Shown here: positions 15,078 to 24,191 of the stretch, in pieces
Layout: every line of letters starts with the position of its first letter
Numbering within the stretch: the first letter of the stretch is position 1
NCBI GenBank assembly: GCA_965371805.1
Contig: CBDUZW010000038.1
Location: 1 to 43,495, forward strand
Direction: 5' to 3'
DNA length: 43,495 nt
DNA from: JAOZTV01 sp965371805
GTDB taxonomy: Bacteria; Acidobacteriota; Aminicenantia; UBA2199
The notes under the pieces: generated by a model
The model's input: only the letters and a program-made list of their open reading frames with translations
Told to the model about the DNA's origin: nothing
Databases searched by the model: none
Position numbers and translations under genes: made by a program

Positions 15078-17435
15078 CTAAACCCTTTTAAGGCATTCCA
15101 CTGGATTTATATTAGCTGCTTTAAAGGTTTGATAGCTTACTGTTAATATGGCAATAGTAAATGAGAATAAACCTGCCATTAAAAAAGTTGAAAAACCAAG
15201 GTTTATTTTATATGCATAATTCTGCAGCCAGCTGTTTCCCAGAAACCAGGCAATGGGCCAGGCAATTATATTTGCAATCAGCACCAGTTTAAGGATGTTT
15301 TTTGTTAAATAGAGCACGATGCCAGAAACAGATCCACCCAATACTTTTCTGATGCTTATCTCTTTTACCCTCTGTCCTGTTGTATAAAAAGCCAAACCAA
15401 GGAGACCTAAGCAAGATATAGTCAGGGTAATCAGTGTACTGAAATTGATTAAAATTCCGGTAATTTTTTCACGATCATAAAGCCTGTTTAATGCACTAGC
15501 TAAAAAATTATATGAAAAAGGATCAGTTGGTACTATGGTTCTTATTTTTTTCCCAATTTTGGATATTAATTTTGACATAGGTGTATTACCGGGATTTAAA
15601 GATAGGTACATATTATATCCTGGTCTATTTTGAAGTATATATAGGTGGGGTTTTATCTTCTTGTGCAGGGATTCTGTATGAAAATTTTTCATTACTCCAA
15701 TAATTTCAAAGTTTTGTCTTTGAAGGTTTCTAATTGTTTTGCCAACAGGATTTGTTAAATTCATTTGTTTTACCGCTTCTTCATTTATAACAACCCCTTT
15801 AGTTGCATCTGTAGAAAAGTTCTTTGATAAAAAACGGCCTTCTATCATTTTAATTCCCATAACTTTATCAAAGTCATAACCAACCTTATCTATTCCAAAA
15901 GATATTTCCTGTCCTTCCGGTTGGTTGTCCCATTTTAAATCATTTACCGTCCAGTAACGGTGGGTTAATGTATTAAGTGAATGAGATACGTTATTAACTC
16001 CACGGATTTTTAAAATTTCTTCCTTTACTGTTTTGAATGATTTTCTCAAATCTCCTTTCATGTCAATAACCAGAACATTTTCTTTTTCATATCCCAGATT
16101 TTGTTTGTTAAAATGCTGATTCTGAAAATATATTATGGCTCCAAAAATCACCATGATGACAGATAGGGCAAATTGAAAGACAATCAAACCATTACGAAAA
16201 AACGCTCCACCTTTGCTTTTATTTCCTCTGAAATTGCTTCCCAGGATTTTTAAGGGTTTTGTTGCAGAGAGGATAAATGCGGGATAGATTCCAGCTAATG
16301 ATCCGATAATAAGCGGCAACAATAAAATAATTATTAAATGGAATGAAAAAAACTTGATTTGAATGTTAGAGTTAAAAAGTTTGTTAAGAGTTGGTGATAG
16401 GACTATTGTTAAAATCACTGCAAGAACCATTGATATATAAGCAAAAAATACAGATTCAATAAGAAATTGTTTTATCAAATTCTTCTTGGAAGCACCAAGG
16501 ATTTTTTTTACTGCAATCTGTTTAGACCACTTTTCTGATCTGACCGTTGATAGATTGATATAATTAATACATGCGATCATCAGAATAAAGAATGCCACAA
16601 AAGAAAAAAGATAAATGTTTTGGAATTTACCATCTCCCTTAACATTGTATAAATAACAGTTTTTTAAGGGTACCAGAGATAAATTTGTTTTTACATTCGG
16701 GTTATGTTTTGTAACGACTCCAGCAATTTTTTGATCAATTAAAGTTTTGTCTATGCCTTCTGGAAGCAGCACATAGGCTTGAACCATATTATGTCTCCAC
16801 TTATCCTGAACCCCTTTGTTAATTCGATTAAAGGGAATTAAAAAATTGAACTTGTTTTTTCCGGTTTCCTTGAAATGGGTGTTCGCTGGAATATCCTTAA
16901 ATATTCCGGTTACTGTCATCGCTTCTGCTTTCTTTAAATAAGCGTCGTTTATTAAGATAATTTTTCCCAGAGGATCTTTTGTTCCAAAAATCCGTTTTGC
17001 AAGCTCTTGACTGATAACAATTGAATTGGGGTCTGTTAAAAGAGTTTTTTGATTTCCTTTTATTAATGGGAATGAAAAGATATCAAAGAAGGATTGCTTC
17101 ACATAACTTCCCTCTGAATAATATCCTTTATTATTTTGAGTCAGTTTACAATTTCGCCTATAAAAAAATGGTGTTGCTGCCTTAATTTCAGGAAAAGTTT
17201 TTTTCAAATATCCTGCCAGAGGACCGGGGCAATAATAACTTTCATTTTTATAACTGACCTTATATATGCTGTTTTTATTGACATGAAAATCATCATAGCT
17301 TAACTCAAAGTTTACCCATAATAAGATTAACATGGCGCAGGCCATTCCAATCGCTAAACCGCTGATATTAATAATAGAAAATAATTTGTTTTTTTTAATA
17401 TCCCTAAAAACTGTTTTTAAATTTTTCATTATCAT
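15078..17435 (-). CDS. FtsX/MacB-type ABC transporter permease, copy 1
   Basis: This is a 785-aa permease made of two MacB_PCD-FtsX modules, as usual for Bacteroidota/Acidobacteriota type-VII ABC exporters. A first membrane helix at about 20-42 (INISGLAIGMACAMLILLW) precedes a periplasmic domain with NSIVISQELAKRIFG and PLGKIILI. Three helices lie at about 280-400 with the coupling-helix pattern RSEKWSKQIAVKKILGASK. A second periplasmic domain has GVVINEEAVKQMNL and FHTESLHKKIKPHL, and C-terminal helices carry KEISIRKVLGGS. No ATPase or adaptor gene is nearby, so it must use partners encoded elsewhere. A TolC-like gene follows 7-16 bp later, suggesting an export chain. A sigma-54 promoter precedes it. 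It is very similar to copy 2 at 19273. Confidence 0.93.
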   Translation of the reverse strand: MIMKNLKTVFRDIKKNKLFSIINISGLAIGMACAMLILLWVNFELSYDDFHVNKNSIYKVSYKNESYYCPGPLAGYLKKTFPEIKAATPFFYRRNCKLTQNNKGYYSEGSYVKQSFFDIFSFPLIKGNQKTLLTDPNSIVISQELAKRIFGTKDPLGKIILINDAYLKKAEAMTVTGIFKDIPANTHFKETGKNKFNFLIPFNRINKGVQDKWRHNMVQAYVLLPEGIDKTLIDQKIAGVVTKHNPNVKTNLSLVPLKNCYLYNVKGDGKFQNIYLFSFVAFFILMIACINYINLSTVRSEKWSKQIAVKKILGASKKNLIKQFLIESVFFAYISMVLAVILTIVLSPTLNKLFNSNIQIKFFSFHLIIILLLPLIIGSLAGIYPAFILSATKPLKILGSNFRGNKSKGGAFFRNGLIVFQFALSVIMVIFGAIIYFQNQHFNKQNLGYEKENVLVIDMKGDLRKSFKTVKEEILKIRGVNNVSHSLNTLTHRYWTVNDLKWDNQPEGQEISFGIDKVGYDFDKVMGIKMIEGRFLSKNFSTDATKGVVINEEAVKQMNLTNPVGKTIRNLQRQNFEIIGVMKNFHTESLHKKIKPHLYILQNRPGYNMYLSLNPGNTPMSKLISKIGKKIRTIVPTDPFSYNFLASALNRLYDREKITGILINFSTLITLTISCLGLLGLAFYTTGQRVKEISIRKVLGGSVSGIVLYLTKNILKLVLIANIIAWPIAWFLGNSWLQNYAYKINLGFSTFLMAGLFSFTIAILTVSYQTFKAANINPVECLKRV

Positions 17436-17496
17436 TTTTCTTCTCCTGACAATTACACAATAATATATTCAGGTGCGATTGTCGAATAAATTCTAA

Positions 17497-17512
17497 TGCA
17501 AGTTCCTTGCCA
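17497..17512 (-). promoter_or_regulatory. Sigma-54 promoter of FtsX/TolC operon 1
   Basis: Read on the minus strand, TGGCAAGGAACTTGCA differs from TGGCACGRNNNTTGCW at one position and keeps GG-N10-GC. It lies 62-77 bp upstream of the permease start, at the same relative place as the promoter of operon 2. Confidence 0.75.
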
Positions 17513-17562
17513 AAGATAATTCTACTGTATAGCTAAAGATTTTAAATAATATTGCCTTTATT

Positions 17563-17578
17563 TGTTCATTAGCGGACA
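17563..17578. promoter_or_regulatory. Upstream palindrome TGTTC-N6-GGACA of operon 1
   Basis: TGTTCATTAGCGGACA is a near-perfect dyad (TGTyC/GrACA). It is followed 16 bp further upstream by another GGACA half-site within AAACGGACAG (17595-17599). The same pair of elements stands in front of operon 2 at nearly the same distance. It lies about 85 bp before the expected start site, fitting an enhancer-binding-protein site. Confidence 0.6.
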
Positions 17579-17690
17579 AAATCAATCTAAAAACGGACAG
17601 TATCATCAAAGGAGCTGATTTATTGCTCAATGATTTTCAAACAAAAGCCGGGTATAGAATTTTGTACCAGGCAAGAAGTTGTATCAACTA

Positions 17691-19256
17691 TTACTTTAAA
17701 TTTTTTGTATTGGAAAAATCAATTCCTTTTTCTTTTAGCAGGATGCCAAGGTTTTTTTGTAAGTTTAAAATTGATTTATTCAAATCAATAATTGCTTTGA
17801 TCTCTGATGAGCTGTTTTCTTCAAAATTTTCCTGGGCTTTTAAAACATTATAATTTGTACTCATACCAGTCTTAAACTTTTTCCCCTCCGCAATTAATTG
17901 AGCGTTTGCAAGTTTTTTAGAAGTTTTATATGATTTTAATTTTTTTTTATTTGTCTCTACCTCTCTTAAAGATTGATGGATCTTCTTTAATATTAACTGT
18001 TGGGCATTTTTGATATTTAATTTTACTTTTTTGAACTCCATTCTTGCAATAGCAAGGTTTGCTTTAGATTCCTTAAATGATAAGGGTATTTTTAAACTAA
18101 TACTTATATTCCAATTATTATAAATAGCCTTCAACGTGTCCTGTATCGAAACCCATATATTCCGCTTAATAACATTAATGGGCTTTCTATCAAAGCCGGT
18201 ACCATCATAGATGGTCTCATCACCTGAGATACCACTTGTCCAATAGTTAAAATTTAAATTAAGTTCAGGAAGAATCATGTTCTTTCTATACTTTACTTCA
18301 ACCCCTTTACCTTTTAACTCAGACTCAAGATTTTTAATCAATGGATCATTATTTCTTGCAATACTAATCGCTTCATCCAATGTAGGGATGATATAAGAAT
18401 AAGCAGACTCAGGGTCATCAACCGGTATAAGATGATCTTTCCATTTTTTAGTGTCACCTTGAAAATTCATTATGGTTCTGAGGTTTTCTTCTGATTCCCT
18501 GACTAAAGATTTGGCCTGAATAATTTCACTCTCCTTATTGGCAACCTCGGATTGAGCAGTTAAAATCTCTAATTCCGGTATCGTTCCTGCCTTTAGTTTT
18601 TTTAGATTTATTAATTCCAGGTCTTTTGCAGCCTTTAAACTCTCCTGTTTCACCTTATAATATAGTCTGGAATAGGCCAGATCCCAATAAGCATTTTCTA
18701 CATTATATACCGTTTCGAGAATCTTTTCTTTTAATCTATAATAGGCACTTTTTTGTGCATGAGTAGAGATTAATATATTTCTTCTGGTTACTTTGCTTCC
18801 GAACCCTTTAAGTAGAGGCTGGCTTATACTTAACTGCAATAAACCATCAAATTGTGGATTTAAATTTGCAAAACTGTTATTAGTATCTCCTCTACTCTCA
18901 CTGAAATATAGAGTTGCAAATCCTCCAAATGGCAGGTTTTGCTTTAGCTCAATATTAAAGGCCATTGATTCATTTTTTGAGATATCTGCACCATCCAGTA
19001 ATGAAGAAGAGGGCTCATTAGTTTTGGTCTTTTCCATATTAAGAGAGAGGGTCGGAATGAACAGAGCCTTATTCACAGAAATATTTTTATTACTTATATC
19101 AAAATCAAGTTGTTGGATCTGTAAATCTATATTATTCTTAAGTGCATAAATAATACTTTCCTTCAGTTTTAAATTATTCTCATTTTTACCATCTAAGGGA
19201 ACCAAAAACATTGTAAATAAAACAAAATAAATATATAAAACTATAATTTTTTTCAT
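17691..19256 (-). CDS. TolC-family outer-membrane efflux protein, copy 2
   Basis: This intact protein of about 521 aa has a signal peptide (MKKIIVLYIYFVLFTMFLV). It is made of two homologous halves of TolC/OEP type, each with beta-strands crossing the outer membrane and long coiled-coil helices. Visible landmarks are LQLSISQPLLKGFGSK, YNVENAYWDLAYSRL, AQSEVANKESEIIQAKSLVRESEENLR, ISLKIPLSFKESKANLAIA and the C-terminal SILNLQKNLGILLKEKG. It would form the outer-membrane exit channel for the FtsX-type permease encoded just upstream. The ATG at 19256 is preferred, with AGGTG ahead. The GTG at 19265 is possible. It is the intact paralogue of the interrupted gene at 13496-15061. Confidence 0.92.
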   Translation of the reverse strand: MKKIIVLYIYFVLFTMFLVPLDGKNENNLKLKESIIYALKNNIDLQIQQLDFDISNKNISVNKALFIPTLSLNMEKTKTNEPSSSLLDGADISKNESMAFNIELKQNLPFGGFATLYFSESRGDTNNSFANLNPQFDGLLQLSISQPLLKGFGSKVTRRNILISTHAQKSAYYRLKEKILETVYNVENAYWDLAYSRLYYKVKQESLKAAKDLELINLKKLKAGTIPELEILTAQSEVANKESEIIQAKSLVRESEENLRTIMNFQGDTKKWKDHLIPVDDPESAYSYIIPTLDEAISIARNNDPLIKNLESELKGKGVEVKYRKNMILPELNLNFNYWTSGISGDETIYDGTGFDRKPINVIKRNIWVSIQDTLKAIYNNWNISISLKIPLSFKESKANLAIARMEFKKVKLNIKNAQQLILKKIHQSLREVETNKKKLKSYKTSKKLANAQLIAEGKKFKTGMSTNYNVLKAQENFEENSSSEIKAIIDLNKSILNLQKNLGILLKEKGIDFSNTKNLK

Positions 19257-19272
19257 TATTTTCACCTTTTTC

Positions 19273-21633
19273 CTAAACCCTTCTAAGGCATTCCACTGGA
19301 TTTATATTAGCTGCTTTGAAGGTTTGATAGCTTACCGTTAATATGGCAATAGTAAATGAAAAAAAACCTGCCATTAAAAAAGTTGAAAAACCAAGGTTAA
19401 TTTTATATGCATAATTCTGCAGCCAGTTATTTGCCAGTATCCAGGCAATGGGCCAGGCAATTATATTTGCAATAAGCACCAGTTTAACGATGTTTTTTGT
19501 TAAATAGAGTACGATTCCTGTAACAGATCCACCCAATACTTTTCTGATACTTATCTCTTTTATTCTTTGTCTTGTGGTATAAAAAGCCAATCCAATCAGT
19601 CCTAGACAGGAAATAATTAAGGTTATTACGGTAGAAAAATTGATTAAAATTCCGGTTATTTTTTCACTGTCATATAGCCTGTTTAATTTGCTATCCAAAA
19701 AATAATACGAAATAGGGTCCGTTGGGACGATTGTTTTTATTTTTTCTGCAATTTTGGATATTAATTTAGACATCGGTGTATTACCGGATCTTAATGTCAG
19801 ATACATATAATTTCCAGCATTTCTACTATTATATATATACAGGTGGGGTTTTATCTTCTGGTGCAGGGATTCGGTATGGAAATTTTTCATCACCCCAATA
19901 ATTTCAAAGTTTCGTCCATGAGGGCTTCTAATTGTCCTGCCAATTGGATTTATTAAATTCATTCTTTTTACCGCCTCTTCATTAATTACAACCCCCTTGG
20001 TTTTATCTGTAGAAAAGTCCTTTGATAAAAAACGGCCTTTTACCATTTTTATTCCCAGAACTTTATCAAAGTCATAACCAACTTCATCCATGCCAAACTC
20101 AATATTCTGTCCTTCCGGTTGGTTGTCCCACTTAAAATCACTCTCAGTCCAGTAACGGTGGGTTATTGGGTTATTGGAGTTGGATACTCCTGTAACCTCT
20201 CGGATTTTCAAGATCTCTTCTTTAACAATATGGAAAGATTTTTTCAAATTTCCCTTCATCTTAACAACCAGAAGGTTTTCTTTTTTATATCCCAGATTTT
20301 GTTTTTTAAAATGCAGGTTTTGTAAATATATTATTGAACCAAAAATTACCAGAATAATAGATAAGGCAAATTGAAAAACAATCAAACCGTTCCGAAAAAA
20401 CACTCCCTGTTTATTTTTATGACCTCTAAAATTACTTCCCAGGATTTGTAAAGGTTTCGTTGAGGACAAGATAAATGCCGGGTAGATTCCTGCTAATATT
20501 CCAATAATAAGCGGTAATAATAAAATTATTATTAAATGGAAAGAAAAATATTGGATTTGTATATTTGCCTTAAACAGTTTGTTCAAAGTGGGTAATAGAA
20601 GTATGGCTAAAATTAGGGACAAGCCCATTGATATATAAGTGAAAAATATTGATTCTATAAGAAATTGTTTAATCAGGCTTCCCTTGGATGCCCCGAGAAT
20701 TTTCTTAACGGCTATTTGACCAGCCCATTTTTCAGATCTGACGGTTGAAAGGTTGATATAATTAATTCCTGCAATTATCAGAATAAAGAAAGCGACAAAA
20801 GAAAAAAGATAAATATTCTGAAATTTACCCCCTCCCTCAATATTGTATAAATAACAATTTTTTAAGGGAACTAAAGATAAGTCTGCTTTTACCTTTGGAT
20901 TATGTTTTGTAACGACACCAGCTATCTTTTGATCAACTATTTTTTTGTTTATTCCGGAGTCAAGTAGAACATATGCCTCCATCATGTTTACCTGCCAATT
21001 ATTTTGAACCCATTTATCAATCCGTTTAAAGGGAATTAAAAATTCAAATTTATTTTCTCCGGTTACTTTAAAATGGGTGTTTGCCGGTATATCCTCTAAT
21101 ATTCCGGTGACTGTCATTGCTTCAGTTCTCTCTAAATAACTATCATCTATTAAGATAACTTGCCCAATAGGATCTGTTGTACCAAACATTCGTTTTGCAA
21201 GCTGTTGAGTTATTACAATTGAATTTGGATCAGTTAAAAGCGTTTTATGATTCCCCTTTATTAATGAGAAGGAAAAAATGTCAAAAAAAGATTGGTCTAC
21301 ATAACTTCCTTCAGAAAAATATCCTTTATTATTTTGAGTCAGTTTACAATTTCCCCGATGTAAAAACGGGGTTGCCTCCTTAATTTCAGGAAAGGTTTTA
21401 TTTAAATATCCTGCCAGAGGACCGGGGCCATAATAACTCTCATTTTTATAACTTACTTTATATATGTTGTTTTTATTGACATGAAAATCATCATGACTTA
21501 ACTCAAAGTTAACCCATAATAAGATTAACATTGCACAGGCCATTCCAACTGCTAAACCGCTGATATTAATAACAGAAAATAATTTGTTTTTTTTGATATC
21601 TCTAAAGACTGTTTTTAGATTCTTCATTATCAT
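19273..21633 (-). CDS. FtsX/MacB-type ABC transporter permease, copy 2
   Basis: This 786-aa protein has the same two-module plan as the copy at 15078. It has a first helix around residues 20-42 and a first periplasmic MacB-like domain (NSIVITQQLAKRMFG, DPIGQVILIDDS). The coupling segment is RSEKWAGQIAVKKILGASK, followed by three helices, a second periplasmic domain (GVVINEEAVKRMNLINPIG) and the final helices with KEISIRKVLGGSVTG. The differences from copy 1 are spread out and mostly conservative, as after an old duplication with both copies kept. The start (ATG-ATA-ATG) follows AAGGAG. The TolC-like gene begins 7-16 bp downstream. An ATPase is not encoded in the window. The substrate (lipid, peptide or antibiotic) cannot be told. 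Confidence 0.93.
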   Translation of the reverse strand: MIMKNLKTVFRDIKKNKLFSVINISGLAVGMACAMLILLWVNFELSHDDFHVNKNNIYKVSYKNESYYGPGPLAGYLNKTFPEIKEATPFLHRGNCKLTQNNKGYFSEGSYVDQSFFDIFSFSLIKGNHKTLLTDPNSIVITQQLAKRMFGTTDPIGQVILIDDSYLERTEAMTVTGILEDIPANTHFKVTGENKFEFLIPFKRIDKWVQNNWQVNMMEAYVLLDSGINKKIVDQKIAGVVTKHNPKVKADLSLVPLKNCYLYNIEGGGKFQNIYLFSFVAFFILIIAGINYINLSTVRSEKWAGQIAVKKILGASKGSLIKQFLIESIFFTYISMGLSLILAILLLPTLNKLFKANIQIQYFSFHLIIILLLPLIIGILAGIYPAFILSSTKPLQILGSNFRGHKNKQGVFFRNGLIVFQFALSIILVIFGSIIYLQNLHFKKQNLGYKKENLLVVKMKGNLKKSFHIVKEEILKIREVTGVSNSNNPITHRYWTESDFKWDNQPEGQNIEFGMDEVGYDFDKVLGIKMVKGRFLSKDFSTDKTKGVVINEEAVKRMNLINPIGRTIRSPHGRNFEIIGVMKNFHTESLHQKIKPHLYIYNSRNAGNYMYLTLRSGNTPMSKLISKIAEKIKTIVPTDPISYYFLDSKLNRLYDSEKITGILINFSTVITLIISCLGLIGLAFYTTRQRIKEISIRKVLGGSVTGIVLYLTKNIVKLVLIANIIAWPIAWILANNWLQNYAYKINLGFSTFLMAGFFSFTIAILTVSYQTFKAANINPVECLRRV

Positions 21634-21701
21634 ATTTTACTCCTTAAAATCACACCTTATTAATTTGATCTTATTAGGTTTAATTTTGTAATAAATTTTA
21701 A

Positions 21702-21717
21702 AGCAAGATTGTTGCCA
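21702..21717 (-). promoter_or_regulatory. Sigma-54 promoter of FtsX/TolC operon 2
   Basis: On the minus strand, TGGCAACAATCTTGCT keeps GG-N10-GC and TTGCT, with two deviations in the middle of the -24 element. It is 69-84 bp upstream of the permease ATG and collinear with the promoter of operon 1. Confidence 0.7.
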
Positions 21718-21767
21718 AAATAAATTTTGTTGTATAGCTGAAGATTTCAATTAATATTATCTGTTCG

Positions 21768-21783
21768 TGTTCATTAACGGACA
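21768..21783. promoter_or_regulatory. Upstream palindrome TGTTC-N6-GGACA of operon 2
   Basis: TGTTCATTAACGGACA matches the operon 1 site at all but one position, and an extra GGACA half-site follows at 21800-21804 within AAAACGGACAG. Flanking DNA between the two operons is much less conserved, which points to selection on these bases. Confidence 0.6.
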
Positions 21784-21817
21784 ATATTAACTTGAAAACG
21801 GACAGTTTTTTACTTCT

Positions 21818-22723
21818 CTAATTCAAAGGAACAAATCTAATGTAACCGGTCTTTATTGCTTTGCTTACTCTATAATTTATAAAACCTGGAGACCATCGAG
21901 GACGAGTTGTCTCTAAAGGAATATAATAACCGGAGCCTCTAATAAGGATCGAAAACATACCCATAAGTGGTTTTCTTTTTACAGCCAGGATTGCATGTGC
22001 AATTCCCCTTCCTTTTATCAAGACCATACCAAGCTTTTCTTTTGAATTGGGGTAATTAGCTAAGAATTCAGATAATAAGAGAGACTTTGAATCACAGTCA
22101 CCATACTGCTCATAGAGGCATACAAGGGGGATAAAAAATTTATTGATAAATTTGTCTGAGTAACGGAGGGGGGTCCGACTATAAGGTATGTATTGAATAA
22201 ATTTCAAGAAGCTATAAAGAGGGTCGTTGTTTTTAGTAGGCATTGAATTTATCAATTGTGTTGTTAATTCAGTGAAATAGGGTTTATTTCTTTGGAAAAT
22301 TGTTTTATAGTCGACTATATATTTTATGTTTTCTTTGATTTGCCCATTAATCATCTGGTTTTGTCTATTTATTACCTTAAATCCACGGGATTTTAAAAAA
22401 AAGGGGTTTTTCATTCCTCGTAAAAGTCCGAATTTTTTGATTTCTTTTTTTAAGAAGGATTTTTTTATTTTCAATTCAGTTTGAATCTTCTTTTGATCCG
22501 AATCAACCCAATTAAATTTTCGGATGAAATATTTATCAAGATTATTATTTTTTAAACTTTGATCATTTAGTGAGATTGAATTTGCAGATGCTGAGAAACC
22601 GTTAAAAGTCTGGATTTCTGGTTTATTGTTTTTAAAATTGGAATATGTGGTTAAAATAACTAGAGCAATTGTAAATATAAAAAGAATAAATATATCCCTG
22701 ATATGAGGAATAAATAATTTCAT
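21818..22723 (-). CDS. Transglutaminase-like cysteine peptidase family membrane protein
   Basis: This 301-aa protein has one N-terminal membrane anchor (about 12-30: IFILFIFTIALVILTTY), so the main part should face the periplasm. The C-terminal domain has the transglutaminase-like triad. The Cys is in YGDCDSKSLLLSEFL (about 207), the His in GRGIAHAILAV (about 242) and the third residue in PLETTRPRWSPG (about 273). Such domains cleave or cross-link peptides, and the exact reaction is unknown. The ATG overlaps the stop of the upstream DUF350 gene by ATGA, so the two are translationally coupled in an operon with the FGE-like gene. Confidence 0.75.
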   Translation of the reverse strand: MKLFIPHIRDIFILFIFTIALVILTTYSNFKNNKPEIQTFNGFSASANSISLNDQSLKNNNLDKYFIRKFNWVDSDQKKIQTELKIKKSFLKKEIKKFGLLRGMKNPFFLKSRGFKVINRQNQMINGQIKENIKYIVDYKTIFQRNKPYFTELTTQLINSMPTKNNDPLYSFLKFIQYIPYSRTPLRYSDKFINKFFIPLVCLYEQYGDCDSKSLLLSEFLANYPNSKEKLGMVLIKGRGIAHAILAVKRKPLMGMFSILIRGSGYYIPLETTRPRWSPGFINYRVSKAIKTGYIRFVPLN

Positions 22724-23238
22724 TCGAAAATACTTATCACAATATAACTGATAATTGATCTAAAAAACATCCCAACTACAATTACGGTGGTGCTGATAAC
22801 AATTGCCACGGCAATATTACTTTGTTTAACTTCTTCCCATTCTTTTGTGCCCTTATTGATTATCATTAGAAGTTTAATAGCGAGATAAACTGCAATAGCT
22901 CCAATTAATAATGCGCTGGACAATGATCCTAATATACCGCCAATAAAAGTTAGTACTGTGCCTATAGTAAAACCTGAAGCCATATGGCTATACCAGACAT
23001 TCATAATTGGATTTACTGCCTCATAGCACATATTACCCACTGTCCAAATAAAGGAACTGAAGATAAGAGCCATTCCAATATTTCTGTTTCTTAGTATCTC
23101 TTCTTTAATTTGAATTCTACGCCTGGTAAAAGCAATCATTATAATCATACTGCCAATTACTGTAATTATTGCAGCTGCAAAGATTAATGCTATATAGATT
23201 AAAGTTGAAAGAAGTTGTATATTTCCCTGGTCAGGCAT
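22720..23238 (-). CDS. DUF350-family membrane protein
   Basis: This 172-aa integral membrane protein has four predicted helices in two similar halves. The first half has RNRNIGMALIFSSFIWTVG and the second SNIAVAIVISTTVIVVGM, after a WEEVKQ linker. The N-[IL]-[AG]-[MV]-A signature after a polar stretch is typical of DUF350 (YjfL/UPF0719) proteins, whose function is unknown. It overlaps both neighbours (8 bp with the FGE-like gene, 4 bp with the transglutaminase-like gene). That argues for fixed-ratio production of three proteins acting together at the membrane. Confidence 0.72.
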   Translation of the reverse strand: MPDQGNIQLLSTLIYIALIFAAAIITVIGSMIIMIAFTRRRIQIKEEILRNRNIGMALIFSSFIWTVGNMCYEAVNPIMNVWYSHMASGFTIGTVLTFIGGILGSLSSALLIGAIAVYLAIKLLMIINKGTKEWEEVKQSNIAVAIVISTTVIVVGMFFRSIISYIVISIFE

Positions 23239-24004
23239 TTTTTTTCTCCTTAATACTCATTGCTAATCTAAATCCAATAAATGGATCTTTATGGTGAGGA
23301 GTATAATGTCTTCTTGAAGCAATCCTTAAAAAGTAATCTGTTCGAGCCCAGTCACCGCCCCGGACAACTTTATATTTACCATATCTGGGCCCTGGAGGAT
23401 TATACAAAGGAGACTTATTATAATAGTTGCGCCTGAACCAATCCATGCACCACTCATAAACGTTTCCCTGCATATCATAAAGTCCCCATTTATTTGGAGA
23501 GAGTTTCGCAATAGGTTGTGGTGACATTTTTGCAGCTTTAAAAGCATTATCATAAAACCAGGCATAATTAGCGAGTTCATCTCTGGAAACCCCATACGGA
23601 CTGGTTTCTGGTATTCCGGCTCTGCAGGCATACTCCCATTCAGCTTCAGTAGGAAGACGCAACTTTTCATTGCAATTATTATTTAGTCTATCAATAAATT
23701 CCTGTACTTTATACCATGTAATGTTAACAGCAGGATATCCATACTTATCCATAGTGAACATTTGTTTTTTCCATGGGCGGGTTTCCATTACTTCTTCCCA
23801 CACTTCTTGGGAGATGACAAATTTGGATAATTTGAATTCATCAAGGAGAATATTATGGATTGGACTTTCATCATCTTCACCTTCATTGGATCCCATTAAA
23901 AATGAACCTGCAGGGATTGTTACCATATTCTCTTTGATCCTGTTTATAATGTGTTCACTCACTGTTGAGGTTTGATATCCTTTAAAAAAGTTTTTAAGAA
24001 ACAT
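23231..24004 (-). CDS. FGE-sulfatase/SUMF1-fold protein, probably non-catalytic
   Basis: This is a 257-aa protein with the formylglycine-generating-enzyme fold. Landmarks are VTIPAGSFLMGSNEGEDDE, the substrate-type motif LRLPTEAEWEYACRAG, GNVYEWCMDWF, VVRGGDWA and the ending DPFIGFRLA. The catalytic cysteine pair of true FGE, located after RGGS, is absent (DWARTDYFLRIASR), so it is unlikely to oxidise Cys to formylglycine. Many bacterial relatives act as binding or partner domains. The start is placed at ATG 24004, behind a strong GGGGGAAGG site. The longer frame to 24067 adds 21 residues with no ribosome site. It is the first gene of the three-gene operon under the promoter at 24026-24054. 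Confidence 0.85.
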   Translation of the reverse strand: MFLKNFFKGYQTSTVSEHIINRIKENMVTIPAGSFLMGSNEGEDDESPIHNILLDEFKLSKFVISQEVWEEVMETRPWKKQMFTMDKYGYPAVNITWYKVQEFIDRLNNNCNEKLRLPTEAEWEYACRAGIPETSPYGVSRDELANYAWFYDNAFKAAKMSPQPIAKLSPNKWGLYDMQGNVYEWCMDWFRRNYYNKSPLYNPPGPRYGKYKVVRGGDWARTDYFLRIASRRHYTPHHKDPFIGFRLAMSIKEKKNA

Positions 24005-24025
24005 GATCCTTCCCCCTTCAAAATC

Positions 24026-24054
24026 ATTATATTTAACAAAAAAATTAAAGTCAA
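24026..24054 (-). promoter_or_regulatory. Sigma-70 promoter of the FGE/DUF350/transglutaminase operon
   Basis: On the minus strand, TTGACT (24054-24049), a 17-bp spacer and TATAAT (24031-24026) match the housekeeping consensus at 11 of 12 positions. The start site would be near 24019, leaving a short leader with GGGGGAAGG. Confidence 0.7.
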
Positions 24055-24191
24055 ATATTATTTCCAACCAGAATTATTCGCTTCTAGAAATAAATTGGTT
24101 TTTGAAATAAAATCTTATGCAGTGGGTACTAGTGTTGATTTTATTTTTTGATAATGTCAGAATATATTTTGATCAGTATGAGGAGGATCTT

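Noticed and set aside
17691..21633. Complete tripartite MacA-MacB-TolC pump
   Set aside because: Only permease and TolC-like genes are present. No ABC ATPase (Walker A/signature) or HlyD-type adaptor gene is found in the window.
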